A DNA stretch of 64,000 nt, from the NCBI RefSeq assembly GCF_019649055.1, contig NW_026570477.1, positions 26,070 through 90,069 on the forward strand, written 5' to 3'. Made by a program: the position numbers and the translations under genes. This document shows, piece by piece, positions 52,440-62,665 of the stretch (position 1 is its first letter; each line of letters opens with the position of its first letter). Source of the stretch: Paramacrobiotus metropolitanus (lineage: Eukaryota > Tardigrada > Eutardigrada > Parachela > Macrobiotidae). The notes under the pieces were generated by a model. It had not been told where the DNA came from. It worked only from the letters and a program-made list of their open reading frames with translations, and did no database searches.

Positions 52440-55400
52440 TAATAAAAAAAATTGCAAAAATCTGTCCGGGGGTCCTATTCCGACTAGGATGACGTCCACG
52501 GGGCAGTTGAGTCTCCACGGGGTCTCCTGTCCACTTTCATCCGGTAAGTTGGGTCTGGGGCATCGGTTCCCGGGTTACCCGTCGTAACCGGTTACATTCA
52601 CCGAGGTCGGATAAGCACGGTTAAACACTTACTTCCGACTCGTATCCGTCCGTTCGGGATAGAGAGGCACTGTTGCAATTGCAAATACCGAGGCATCCTC
52701 TCTGAATGGGGAATAGGACCGAGGTCGGTTTGACCAAGGTCGGCCTACCGGTAAGTCGACCGGCGGCTGGGGAAATTCGGCTATGTTCCGAATTCTTAAA
52801 GTCCAGGTCGGAAAAGGCTGTATGTAAGTCATGCGGCCTGTGTGGTCGTCATGTACAGCAGTTCCGTTCAAAAGTGGTCGGTTACAACCGTTCAATCTGC
52901 TACCACGAGCCTGGTTTGTAGTAATCCGAGTCGAACTGGCTCGAAGGTCCGGTCGGAATTCATGAGTTTCATCGATGGAAGTGTCCAATCGACTTCCATC
53001 CAATCTGTTCCGTTGTTATCCGACCTTCTGTCGAGGTCGGTTATCCTATCCGTCAGTGGTCGACTAGGGTTAACCTGCAATAACATGCCCATGTGGGGCT
53101 AAACAAGTTCCTTCAAGTCGAATTCGTCCACCGCAGATATCTGTCGTTCTTCTTCCGTCATGTTGACTAAGTTGCCGACTTCCGACATGTGGTCGGTTAT
53201 AGTCGACTTCGGAAGGTCGGATTTTTCCGTTAGGAGGTCGGTTCTCGACTTCTGGATGTCTTTGCCGACTTGTTGTCGTACCCTACCGACTTGTGTACGG
53301 TCACTTCCGACCTCGGCTTGAGGTCGGATATCCATGTCCGAGTTCGGAGGTCGGCTATTTTCCGACTTCCCAAGGTCGGATAAACTTTGTGTCTATCCGC
53401 CGGGAATGTAAGTTCTTCCACTGAGAGGTCGATTTCGTACTTCTGGTTGGTTTTCCGAGCTGTTGTCGCTTACTTCCGACCTCCATCTGGTGGTTGTTGA
53501 CTTCACTTTAGGAGTTCTGTGCGTTCGGCTACAGTTGGCCGGGTCCGTAGTGTCAGGACATCCTTCGGTCAGTTCGGACTGGCAGAGGGATGTTCGGCAG
53601 CACAACTCCGTTCCTTCTGTGATCTCTGACGTGAACTCCAGGTCGGATCCGAGCTACTGTTGAGGTCGGTCAATCCGAATTGCTTGCTTCTGGGTCGCCC
53701 AGTCCTGCGAGGTAAGGTTTTCTTCCGGCATCTGTTGGCCGATTGACTGGCGTTTCATCACGCACTGCGCTCGCTCACAACGCTAAGGGTCTTTGTGGCC
53801 CCGGTTGCCGAGCCGAGCTCTTTGGTTTAAACTTCATGCACATGCAAGTCCCTGAGGTCGTCAGATCCGATTTTCCATTCTGTTTTGTCGCGAACCTGTG
53901 ACGCCTAGCCGCTTCTGTTGGGGGTAGACGACTCATGTCCGCGGGGAAATCTTTCTTTGCCGCTGACAAGGGCAATGCTGCCACTAGTGTTGCGGCCGCA
54001 TTGTCCTTGTCAACGGAGCTCGTTCAGGGGTGCAGATCTCGTATTCTAACGCGGTCCGCCTAGGATGTTCCATTTGAGACATGGGGAAGCACGGTCTCGT
54101 CGGCGGCGAGTCGTTGGTACGCCGTAGCCAAATCACCGTCGCTGTTCCTCTTCAGGGAATGGCAGCACGTTCGAAGACGCGCGTAGTCGTGGTCACCGGT
54201 GAATCGGCTGGTTTACCCGATGTCGTCCGGGGGAGACTGCGGTTGATCTCCAGGTACAGAGTCTGTAGGTCTGGATTCAAACGGAGAATCCAGTTAAGTT
54301 ACCACGTTGCTACTGCCAGCTTCCGTCCATGGTCGACTTCTTGTTGGTCGGCTACATGCTCCAGTCGATCTGTGATCGTCATTTGAAGGTAGCGAGTCGT
54401 GGTTCTAACGATCTGCGTCGTTACAGGTCGAACAGTTTTCAAAACCGATCTTTGTGATCGGCACCGACCTTTGTGGTCGACTTGCGCAGCAGTATCCGTT
54501 ATGTCTCCAGGTTATGGGCAAGTACGAAGTCGACCTTTGTGGTCGGCTCCGTACCTAGTCAAATCCGAGTCTTCCTGCACTGTTGGCGGCTCGGCCGAGG
54601 ATTTCCGCTTTTTACAATGGTGAAGGCTGCTCGGCTACCCGGTTCCGAAGTTGGCCACGGGTGCTTGGCAAACATGGCGTGAAACGCGCGCAGTCACGTG
54701 TTTCGCGCCATGTTAGCGTAATCCTCTCGGTTTCTTCTCCGGAGTCGGTTGGCCGGAGTATCTATCTCCACGTAACGCGGGTTGGGGCTTCTGTTGGCTC
54801 CGATGGTCGCAGAACGTGGTTGACGATCTGCTTTGTTAGCAGATGTGGTTACGATCTGTCTTTGCCAAGCTGGTGAACTGGGGTCGATTGCCCAGTTCGT
54901 TCCAGGGGATTCCTTGGGGGACGTACCGGTACGGTGAAAGAGCCGAAATACCCGGGTCTAACCACGCGTTTCCGGGTCCGACCAAAGAATCCGGCCGACT
55001 TGTGCAGTCGGCTTTTCTGGCAAAATCGTCGTTGACGTCCGCCGCGTACATGGTTGGTCATTTTCCAAGAAAAGAACTGAAGTATAGTGTCCATTCCGAA
55101 GTCGGTTCTCGACGGCGCTGTTTCTCAGCTAGACTGTTTCTCAGTCGAAAGGTCGGTTCTCGGCCGTGCCGTTTCTCGGCAATGCCTCCTTAAAGTTATT
55201 CCAATGGGGGATCGAGTTCCAATGTGGGAACTCGATCTTAACTGAGTGGGACTTCGACGGGTTTGTCGCCGCCGAAGTAATCTTCTTCTTCATCATCGTC
55301 CGGGCCAGGTCGGTTATGTGGCCGTATGTTTGGGTCCCTAGGTTTACAAGTCGCCGGGCCGCTCCGTTGAGACATCTCGTCGGTCTCATCTGTTTCCTGG

Positions 55401-55480
55401 CCTGGGCGCTCCGCTCTGCTCTTCCTCGATTCCTTGGCCGCTTGTTTGCGGAGCCGCAGCGCGAACGGTCGTGCGCCGGG
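52440..55480. repeat. GTCGG/CCGAC-saturated non-coding block
   Basis: The pentamers GTCGG and CCGAC recur at very high density, for example 12 in the 240 bp 53,161-53,400, where about 0.5 would be expected by chance. They are commonly met as AGGTCGGTT, GGTCGGA and CCGACTT. Both orientations are mixed, so neighbouring motifs can pair. No convincing coding frame exists in 52.4-55.2 kb. An imperfect 18-bp inverted repeat (AACATGGCGTGAAACGCG) sits at 54,668-54,714. It adjoins the ORF chain at 55.5-63.8 kb, where the same motif is less dense. Confidence 0.7.
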
Positions 55481-55482
55481 TG

Positions 55483-56100
55483 CTATGTCATCCGACATCC
55501 AAGGTTCGTAAGGCGACGAGTTGAATCCGCTAGGCAAAGTTTTCTTTCGCGGTACCAGCTGATGAATCGGGTTGCATCGTCGCTGGGATCTACGTGATCC
55601 TCACGAAAGGCATACTTTGTCGCATACCGTTCGTGGGTGTACAGCAAGTCACGCATCCAGACAGCTAGGATAACACTTCTCATTGGTGTGCCGAGTTGGG
55701 CTACGAGGGTTTCCACAGCTGCTGGTATCGCTTCATTGTGGTACAGTCCGTACAGGGTGTAATGGCAAAAGTAATTGCCGAGTCGAGCTGCGAAGATGAA
55801 TCGCAGGAATGCCGTGGCTCCGTCTTGGGCCGTGTCGACTTCTCCTTCCGGAAGATACTGGGTTAAATCCAGTGCTGCCCGAGCCGCGGTGATTACAAAG
55901 GCTGGGTGTGCGTCCGTGATGACGAACTGGGCAACACTCTCCAACTCGTCATGGGAGTATTCACGAGCTCCTAGTTGGCTCGCACGTGTTCCGTCCGGGC
56001 TGTACAATGGTACGTTCAGCAAGACCGGGTCGGTCATCGACGGCAACGCATTCGATCTAGTGTACGGGTGTTCAACATTCGGCGCTGTGTGCGCGTTCAT
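55483..56100 (-). CDS. unknown helical protein, 205 codons
   Basis: From ATG the frame gives a variable N-terminus and then a dense helical domain: HDELESVAQFVITDAHPAFV, AARAALDLTQYLPEGE, FLRFIFAARLGNYFCHYTLY, ETLVAQLGTPMRSVILAVWM and FISWYRERK. Its last about 18 codons, after WYRER, look unrelated. Aromatic and small-residue spacing suggests a folded, capsid- or adaptor-like helical bundle, but I recognise no family. It lies at the 3' end of the ORF chain and has its own start codon. Confidence 0.45.
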   Translation of the reverse strand: MNAHTAPNVEHPYTRSNALPSMTDPVLLNVPLYSPDGTRASQLGAREYSHDELESVAQFVITDAHPAFVITAARAALDLTQYLPEGEVDTAQDGATAFLRFIFAARLGNYFCHYTLYGLYHNEAIPAAVETLVAQLGTPMRSVILAVWMRDLLYTHERYATKYAFREDHVDPSDDATRFISWYRERKLCLADSTRRLTNLGCRMT

Positions 56101-56227
56101 GTTGAAGTCGGACCGCCACTGATGTTGTTCGAACAGCGCCTGGTATCCGGATCGGACGAGGAATTGACGAAGGTTTCTACCATCCGCCAGATTTGTGGTC
56201 GGTTCCGTTCCTCGTAATTCATGACGT

Positions 56228-56772
56228 TCATAATGTGGTTCGTCCTTTCGGTAGGGTGTGGCATGACGACCTCAATTCCTTGTTGTCGAGCTCGGTCATA
56301 GCGAGGTCTTCTCGGATCGGCACTTCCACCTGCGGCAGTTGTGCCATCTGGTCGGCTACGTCGACGTCCATTTGCTCTTGTTGAGCTTCCGGTTCAACTG
56401 GGGCTTCGGCCGCCGGTTCCACTTGTTGGCCTTCCGGCTGCTGATCGGATGGGATGAAGTTACGTTTCGACTTATTTGTTAAGTCGACCGTAAGTCCGAT
56501 TCCTGTTTCTCCAGATCCAGTTCGTTTCCCTGGTGGAGCTCTAGTTGGCTCCTTCCCAGCTTCACGGATAACGGTTCGTTGCGCTTCGATTCTGTCTCGA
56601 AGATCAACTGGGCCGATCCGGTGTCGAAGGTCGTGTCCTGCAAGATCCTTGCTGGGTCGGCGCTGCTGTTGTTGAGCCGCCGGTTGAGTCCGGTTTCCGG
56701 GCTGGGGATCTGCTGAGGAACAGTTGGACGAGCCTGGTGACTACTGGCGTTGCCCTGTGGGATTGCCATCAA
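56228..56772 (-). other. two short open frames, Q/E/P-rich
   Basis: Minus-strand frames at 56,772-56,479 (RPTVPQQIPSPETGLNRRLN) and 56,422-56,228 (EPEAQQEQMDVDVADQMAQL) have the same low-complexity composition as the larger ORFs upstream. They are probably parts of the same coding chain separated by frame changes. Confidence 0.35.
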
Positions 56773-57438
56773 CTGTTCCTGGGTTGCCGGTGTGAGGTGA
56801 CTGGCTGTTGAGTCCCGTCCGGCATATTCATCATCATTGTTAACGAGCGCCCGTCATTGGTCGGTGTGGGTCTCCGACGAAGACGTCGCGTATGGTGGGA
56901 ATCAGTTCTCCGACCGTCGGGAGACACCCTGTGTGGGTGTCTGTACCCGAATCTTTATTTCTGGTTCATAATCGGTCGGTGGGGATGGACCTTCATCGAA
57001 GCGATTCGTTTGTCAACCTCTCTGATTCTTTTCTGGTCCTCTAGTTGACGATTAGCTTCTTGCAGCGGTACTCCACAGTCTATCTGTTAAGACTGGTGGT
57101 CGAGTTCCTTGCCAGCCCGGGTCCTGACTTCGTTGTCGTTGAATGACCGCTAAGTTGTCCTGTTCATGGGCCTGCAGCTGATCCACAGAATCTCGTTTCG
57201 GGCTATGTATCGGTACGCTCAGGTTTCCAGCGACAACATTAATGTAAGTGCTGCTGCCTGAGCTCGCATCTGCGCTCCAGTACCGGTAACTCGTTCGTTG
57301 GTGAAACGATGCATCCCGCGCATGGCAATCTGTTGTTGTCCCGTGTCGCGTTGTCCTGCACTGTCGGCAGTCCTCCGTATAAGCTTCCGTACGAGTCTGT
57401 CAAAAATAAAAAGTAGCGAACCGTTTCTCGGTTGCATC
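56773..57438. other. gap in the ORF chain
   Basis: Only short frames on either strand. GTCGG motifs continue. A possible non-coding or decayed part of the element. Confidence 0.35.
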
Positions 57439-57766
57439 CTATAAGTTACACCCTACGATTACTACGGTCGGGCCAGGTCGGTTCTCGAACTGGTCCAGGA
57501 CGCCTTTGTGGTCGTCCAATGAGGTAATTCGACTTCTGTTGGTCGATGACGCCTGCGTGGTGTCACTGGGAGGAGGTCGGTTATGCCTCTCTCCCAACGC
57601 GTTCCGCGTTTCCTCATTCCCGTGTAGGTGCTTCTGGCGACCCAAGCCGACTTGGTGCGAGTCGGCCAACTCGGTCGATTGTGCCGAGGTCGGTCGTTCC
57701 TTCGGTAAGTGTCCATGTCGGTGATTTGATGGATTTAAGGCGATAAACCGTTGACCGCCTTGGGCT

Positions 57767-58279
57767 TTATCGGTATTCGTGGCAAATTGTTGTTGGTAGA
57801 GTGCCTTCGATATGACGAATTCTAGTTCGTCGTCCAGGGAGTACTTTTCCGTCCGGCGATTGTGTCGGTTTGGGCTTGTATTTGGGATCGACCAACTGCG
57901 GTTCCAGTGATGTCCACTGGAACTCAAACCGCGCTATGAGTTGGTGGAGTATTTCTCCGCGGGTAAGTCCGTCAGGGTGCCAGGACATTTCCATGCACGC
58001 TTGGATAGCGTGTATCCATCCTTCATATGTTGAAGGAGCCGGGTCTTTCTTAGCCGGTGGGAACTCGTAATACATCCGCTTTCCGCTGGTGTATGTACGT
58101 ATCAGCTTCCCAGCATGGTATCCGAGGTCGCAGTAATGTCGTACGTTGTTCTGACTAAGTTGTCGCCAATCGCCCGTTTCATCTACCTTCCAGTGTTGGA
58201 GGAGTTTGAAGGCGATTCTTGGTGTGGCGAACTTTGGTCCACGTGTGGCCAAGGCCTTCAGAGCGGCGAATGTGTACAT
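57767..58279 (-). CDS. unknown helical protein, 170 codons
   Basis: ATG-started frame with TPRIAFKLLQHWKVDETGDW, YCDLGYHAGKLIRTYTSGKR, YYEFPPAKKDP, YEGWIHAIQACMEMSWHPDG and EILHQLIARFEFQWTSLEP. Evenly spread W, Y and F residues and a mix of charged and hydrophobic positions suggest a real folded domain. A basic, proline-rich tail follows, and an overlapping frame (57,927-57,439) continues with similar composition. Not recognised. Confidence 0.45.
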   Translation of the reverse strand: MYTFAALKALATRGPKFATPRIAFKLLQHWKVDETGDWRQLSQNNVRHYCDLGYHAGKLIRTYTSGKRMYYEFPPAKKDPAPSTYEGWIHAIQACMEMSWHPDGLTRGEILHQLIARFEFQWTSLEPQLVDPKYKPKPTQSPDGKVLPGRRTRIRHIEGTLPTTICHEYR

Positions 58280-58489
58280 CCATCCGGCGTCATATTCCGA
58301 GACACTCGGCTTGGTTTCGAAGCCGATTTAATGCCGGTATACTTCAACCTAACGTTGACCAGTGGGGAATATCGTCTGGTAGGACTTCTATCATATCCTC
58401 ATGAAAGTCCGAACGAAGTGGCTGGTGGTCGGGTCGGGCGTCAGTGGTACTCGTTTACCGTACGAGGAACGTAAACTCCGCCGTCGTCT

Positions 58490-58790
58490 TCGTTACTCTT
58501 GGAATCGTCGGCCTTGTCGCCGCTATCCCTCTCTTCAGGTTGTTTAGCCGGTATCTCCGGTTCGGCCTGCTGTTGAGGTGCCGAGCTCGACGGTGGTGGA
58601 GGTTTACCGTTTCCATCGTGTCCTCGTCGTCGTCCTTCGGCGATCCATTTCCGGGTGTTCGGAAATCTTCGTCGTCGTCGTCATCGTCTTCGGTTTCTTC
58701 CTCGGATGACGAGATCAGCTCGGATGACTTCGGTTCCTTTTCTTAGCCGGCTTAGTCGACTTCGTTTTAGTCGACTTCGACTTTCCCTTC
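58490..58790 (-). other. acidic-run coding-like stretch
   Basis: One minus-strand frame reads ELISSSEEETEDDDDDDED followed by PKDDDEDTMETVNL. Such Ser/Asp/Glu runs resemble those in the 651-codon ORF (SDSSEDEENADNIDSDDS). It links the 170-codon frame to the ORFs above 58.9 kb. Confidence 0.4.
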
Positions 58791-58965
58791 TGTTGGGTCG
58801 AGTCTTCTGGTTCCGGCGAAATTTCCATAGAGGACGGTGAAGTGACTGTACGTCCTTCGGTATAAACCGTCCTTCACTCCGAGTTGGTTTGGCTGTGCTT
58901 GCTCGTCCTTGGAGCCGATGCCGTGCCGACATATGTTGTCGGTTCGTGCGGTGCTCGAGGTCGGG

Positions 58966-59406
58966 TCAAGGCTTGGACTCGTCTTTGTGACGACTGTCCA
59001 GCCGTACGAGCTGTATGCAGCAGGTGTCTGCATCGTCCGACGATTGTTCGTTGGAGTCGCTGTACTCTCGGTAGGTTCCGTGCCGGCCGGAGGCTTGTCC
59101 TTGTTGACGTAAGACATCCGAGGTTGAATTCACGCCGATGTTGTTCCGGATGAAGTTCGGCACGGTATACCTCACCGGTACGTCGCGTTCCGCGTTCGTC
59201 GTCTGAAGAGTGTGTGCGGTGACCAGTTCTTCAATTCGGCCCTCTATATGGCTGATGATATCATCAATGTTGCCCTTCTTGTCCATGTACATCACGTTAT
59301 ATACGCGGGCAATTTTGGACCAAGTTCGATCCGCGAGGGTTCCGAATGTATCCGATGCACCGTGCAATTCTAGTCGGTGTATCGTCCGCGTTTCTTGCCG
59401 CTGCAC
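58966..59406 (-). CDS. continuation of the 651-codon ORF in another frame
   Basis: The frame has no ATG at its start. It gives LELHGASDTFGTLADRTWSK, IARVYNVMYMDKKGNIDDII and SHIEGRIEELVTAHTLQTTN, which is regular helical protein, after overlapping the end of the upstream ORF by about 110 bp. The upstream frame loses protein-like character in this overlap, so coding probably passes from one frame to the other near 59,350. Confidence 0.4.
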   Translation of the reverse strand: MQRQETRTIHRLELHGASDTFGTLADRTWSKIARVYNVMYMDKKGNIDDIISHIEGRIEELVTAHTLQTTNAERDVPVRYTVPNFIRNNIGVNSTSDVLRQQGQASGRHGTYREYSDSNEQSSDDADTCCIQLVRLDSRHKDESKP

Positions 59407-61252
59407 TTTTAAGTGACTTTATGAGGTCCGGTTGGATCAGCTCAGCCATTCGTCCCCATTGTCGGTGAACGGCGACTGCTAATCCGTAGTCCAAAGTCCA
59501 GGCGACAATCTGCATCATGAGTTGATGCGTCAGCCATTTTCCGGTTTCGCCTTCGACCTGTACGTTGTTTGACAAGTCCTGTACCAAGGACTGGTAGATG
59601 TCCTTGCCGTTTTCCTTGGCGCTCCGTATACTACGGGTAACTTCGACGTGTACTCGAACTTTGCGGATTAATGTGTCGACCGGATCGTCCGGCTGTTCAT
59701 CCGGGAGGCGTTCGCGTACATCGTCCGGGGCTGGCCACTGTGATTCATCCGTGTCCGCTCCGTGATCAAACATTTCCTTTAGGTCGCCTTTGTACCCTTC
59801 GTAGGGATCGCCGTCTCCATGGTCGGAGATCGAGTCCTTGTCTTCAATGTCCGAGACCTGATCGGATTCCACATCGGACTGTTGCTTCGATGTGGAAGGC
59901 TGAGGTTGTTCGGGCGGCGTCGGTGGTTTTGGTGGGTTTCGTAGCCGACCTCCTGAAGTCTTAGCCGGCTTTGTGCCGGTTCGTTCCATGACTTCCTTAA
60001 ATTTCCGTTCGACCGCCTCCTTGTCGTGCGGTTCTTGAGCCTTCTCCTTCTGCTCGGTCCTTTGTGGGCCGGCGTCCGAAATATCCAAGTCGTCGGATGA
60101 CTTATGCCGTTTGGCCGGATTGGGCTTCGGCGTTTTAACCGTGTAGTCCGACTTCGGTTTGGCCGGCTCCTTGGTTTCCGACTTGACTGGTTTCTTTTGG
60201 GTTTCCGTCGGCTGCGGCTTGGCAGACTGTTTTGCTGCTTCCTTCTTGGCCTTCCGTTTATCCTTGTGGGATTTTGCGGAATTGGCCGAGTTGATGACCC
60301 TTGCGTCAAGATCATCGTCAATTTGGACAGAAGGTTGTCTAATCGGAGGGGGAACTTTCATTTTGACGACGGGTGGTTGTACCGTCTTCTTAGTCGACTT
60401 GGGTTCCGGAGCGGTGGTTTTGCGTGGAGTCGGTGTAGCCGCTTGTAGGGCTTTAGGTCGACTCCTTTCCACTCGGTAGTGTTCTCCCATTTGTTTCATC
60501 ACGTCGGCCATCTTCTCGGTAAGTCGGTCGTGGTCACGCCGAGCTTCCGTGGTGTTTCCGACTATGCTGGCACGTCGGATTCTCAGCGAGTGCCAGAGTT
60601 CCCTATCCTCTGGGTACGCCATGTCGATGCAGGCGTCCTGTTCCGACCTCGTTAAGTCCTTTACGTGTTGTAGGGCTAGGTCGTCATGAAATTCCCGCGA
60701 CGAGTCTTGAGGTGGTTTCTCCTTGGCCGTACTCCGTTTGGTCGGTATGTTACCCGACTCGGTCGTCGACTCGTTTGTTCGAGACTCGTCTATTGTTAGA
60801 CGTGGACCAGAGTGAACGGAGGTCGGTTCGTCCCTTTGTGGTGACGTTTCGACCGTGGTTCCGACTCGCGCTTCCGAAGGGGATGTTGTATCCATCGCTT
60901 CTTCGGTTTTCTTTGGTTTCGTTGGGGTGTTCCGAGGTGAGAACCTAGGTGGTTTCTCAGTCGTCGGTTGACTTGGCAGCTTAGTCGGCTGGGATGCTGA
61001 TCGAGTCGGCGAAATCTGCTTTACTGGCGATCTACCTCGTTTCGGTATAGATCCCTTCGTTGGTGCCGCTGCCTTTTGGTGCATGGAGTCGTCGGAGTCG
61101 ATGTTGTCCGCGTTCTCCTCATCTTCGCTGCTATCCGACATTGTTATCGGAATCTTCTCGGTAACCTCTTCTCCAGGCCGAGGTTGAATCTCCAATGTGT
61201 AGGCGCCCGGGTTGATGCTCGGGTTGCGGAGCCGCTGAATCGTCCGGATCAT
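59297..61252 (-). CDS. unknown 651-codon low-complexity protein with helical C-terminus
   Basis: Starts at ATG (MIRTIQRLRNPSINPGAYTL). Residues about 38-60 are Ser/Asp/Glu-rich, 60-170 are P/T/S/K-rich and 175-270 helical (RSEQDACIDMAYPEDRELWH). Residues 280-470 are strongly basic K/P/A/T (KDKRKAKKEAAKQSAKPQ), with another acidic stretch near 480-530. From about 555 there is a folded helical domain (VRVHVEVTRSIRSAKENGKD, WLTHQLMMQIVAWTLDYGLA, VAVHRQWGRMAELIQPDLIK). The architecture of disordered linkers around a globular end resembles gag or chromatin-linker proteins without matching a family. Its 5' end overlaps the previous ORF by 122 bp. Confidence 0.5.
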   Translation of the reverse strand: MIRTIQRLRNPSINPGAYTLEIQPRPGEEVTEKIPITMSDSSEDEENADNIDSDDSMHQKAAAPTKGSIPKRGRSPVKQISPTRSASQPTKLPSQPTTEKPPRFSPRNTPTKPKKTEEAMDTTSPSEARVGTTVETSPQRDEPTSVHSGPRLTIDESRTNESTTESGNIPTKRSTAKEKPPQDSSREFHDDLALQHVKDLTRSEQDACIDMAYPEDRELWHSLRIRRASIVGNTTEARRDHDRLTEKMADVMKQMGEHYRVERSRPKALQAATPTPRKTTAPEPKSTKKTVQPPVVKMKVPPPIRQPSVQIDDDLDARVINSANSAKSHKDKRKAKKEAAKQSAKPQPTETQKKPVKSETKEPAKPKSDYTVKTPKPNPAKRHKSSDDLDISDAGPQRTEQKEKAQEPHDKEAVERKFKEVMERTGTKPAKTSGGRLRNPPKPPTPPEQPQPSTSKQQSDVESDQVSDIEDKDSISDHGDGDPYEGYKGDLKEMFDHGADTDESQWPAPDDVRERLPDEQPDDPVDTLIRKVRVHVEVTRSIRSAKENGKDIYQSLVQDLSNNVQVEGETGKWLTHQLMMQIVAWTLDYGLAVAVHRQWGRMAELIQPDLIKSLKSAAARNADDTPTRIARCIGYIRNPRGSNLVQNCPRI

Positions 61253-62657
61253 GTTCGTGTCCAGCGGGGAGTTGTCGTAACTCCTGCTTTCCGCATCTCA
61301 GAGTAACCAACCTTCTCAGGACTTTGTCTCTATCCTGGATGGTAGCATGGATCTTCTGGGCCATTTGGGTCTGTTGCTCTTCTGTCATGGTCCGATCTCG
61401 GATACCTCCTTGAAGTTGTGCTTCGTAGAGTATCCGTTGAAGGTCCAGCGTTTTGGCTTGTCCGACCAGTTTCTTATGGACGGCCGGGGTAAACAAAGCT
61501 TTTGCTCCCATCACTTTCCGCGACGGGCTCGGCTTCTCTTCGGCCGGTGGTAAGGTAGACGGAGTCGCCTTCAGGATTTCCAAGAGTTGTTCCTTGGTCC
61601 TGACTGGGACTGGTGATGGCGACTTCGACGGGAAGAGCCGCCTTCGTGGTCCGTGCTCTTCGATGTTACCCATCAGTTTCGGCTTCCGTGCGAACTTCGA
61701 TGAGTTCGATCCGCCTGGTTGGAGGGTAAGTCGACCATCAGGTGTTCGTTCACTCTGTGGTTCTCTTTGTGAGAGCCTAGGTAACGTTGTAGGTCGTTCC
61801 AGGGGCTTAGGTCGGATTACTTCTGTTGTTCCGACTTCCTCCGACGTATCCATCGGTTCGTCATCGCCTTCAAGTGGAGGGACTGGCACTTCGTCCATCG
61901 GCTCGTCTGGGTGACTCACCGGTGGAACTACCTGTGTCGGTTTGACAGGTTGTACCTTTGGCTTTTTCGCGGATGGCGGTCTCCTCGATTTCTTCTGTTC
62001 TTCGGCTTCTTTCCGTTTGTAGAAGTCGTCTACAAAGGACTGAATCATGGCTACTAATGTTTGTAGCCGTTCCTGATTCTTGGCTGACCACACTGTTGTT
62101 GGTCGGAGAATAAATCGGGCTTCCTTGGTGTTGTTCTCCAAGTGTCCGAGGTTGATGTCGATCTGACAATACTGTGGACTCCGTTGGTCGGTTTCGTCCA
62201 TCATTTTTCGGAGTTCGACTATAACAGCATCCGCTCGCAGTAACTGTGTGTTGACTGCTTTTATCCATTGAAGGTCGGGTTTGGCTGGTGGGGCTGGAGG
62301 CGGAAGTCGGACTGAGTCGAAACTCGGTTTCCGGGCCGTCTGGATCTTTGTGATCCTAGACGACCGACCTTCAGCCATGGCGTTTGTTGCCACGCTGGTC
62401 GACTTCTCTTCTTCGTCCCGTTGCTTTTCCTCCTCGTACTCGTTCACCCTAGTTTCCAACCATGATGTAGTTCGGATAAGGTGTTGTCGAGTCCTGGTCG
62501 TTTGGGGGGCGTCCGGATGACAAAGTCGTCGTATGAACCGAGCGTTATTTCCCCAGGCCAGGATGTCTCGATCCAAGTCGTTTGCTTCTTGACTGTTGTC
62601 GACGCAGAAGTTTCTGCGGGCTCTCATCTCTGTGATGAGTTCCACTACTCGAGTCAA
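61131..62657 (-). CDS. unknown 508-codon protein, no ATG start
   Basis: The frame opens shortly after the stop of the upstream ORF and has no nearby ATG, so it is likely joined to that ORF by a frame change. Helical N-terminal part (MRARRNFCVDNSQEANDLDR, LIRTTSWLETRVNEYEEEKQ), P-rich linker, a second helical unit (QWIKAVNTQLLRADAVIVEL, CQIDINLGHLENNTKEARFI), a basic linker, an acidic DEPMDTSEEV segment, and a C-terminal helical part (KTLDLQRILYEAQLQGGIRD). After VTLRCGKQELRQL the sequence loses protein-like character, where the next ORF takes over. No catalytic motif recognised. Confidence 0.45.
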   Translation of the reverse strand: MTRVVELITEMRARRNFCVDNSQEANDLDRDILAWGNNARFIRRLCHPDAPQTTRTRQHLIRTTSWLETRVNEYEEEKQRDEEEKSTSVATNAMAEGRSSRITKIQTARKPSFDSVRLPPPAPPAKPDLQWIKAVNTQLLRADAVIVELRKMMDETDQRSPQYCQIDINLGHLENNTKEARFILRPTTVWSAKNQERLQTLVAMIQSFVDDFYKRKEAEEQKKSRRPPSAKKPKVQPVKPTQVVPPVSHPDEPMDEVPVPPLEGDDEPMDTSEEVGTTEVIRPKPLERPTTLPRLSQREPQSERTPDGRLTLQPGGSNSSKFARKPKLMGNIEEHGPRRRLFPSKSPSPVPVRTKEQLLEILKATPSTLPPAEEKPSPSRKVMGAKALFTPAVHKKLVGQAKTLDLQRILYEAQLQGGIRDRTMTEEQQTQMAQKIHATIQDRDKVLRRLVTLRCGKQELRQLPAGHEHDPDDSAAPQPEHQPGRLHIGDSTSAWRRGYREDSDNNVG

Positions 62658-62665
62658 CAGTTTGA

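Noticed and set aside
52440-55480. GTCGG motif array read as a CRISPR or satellite array
   Set aside because: Motif spacing is irregular, units are only 5-9 bp, spacers do not have a constant length and the surroundings are eukaryotic.
58490-58790. Plus-strand Ser/Arg-rich frames here as proteins
   Set aside because: They are the complement of an Asp/Glu run on the minus strand, which fits the neighbouring ORFs better.
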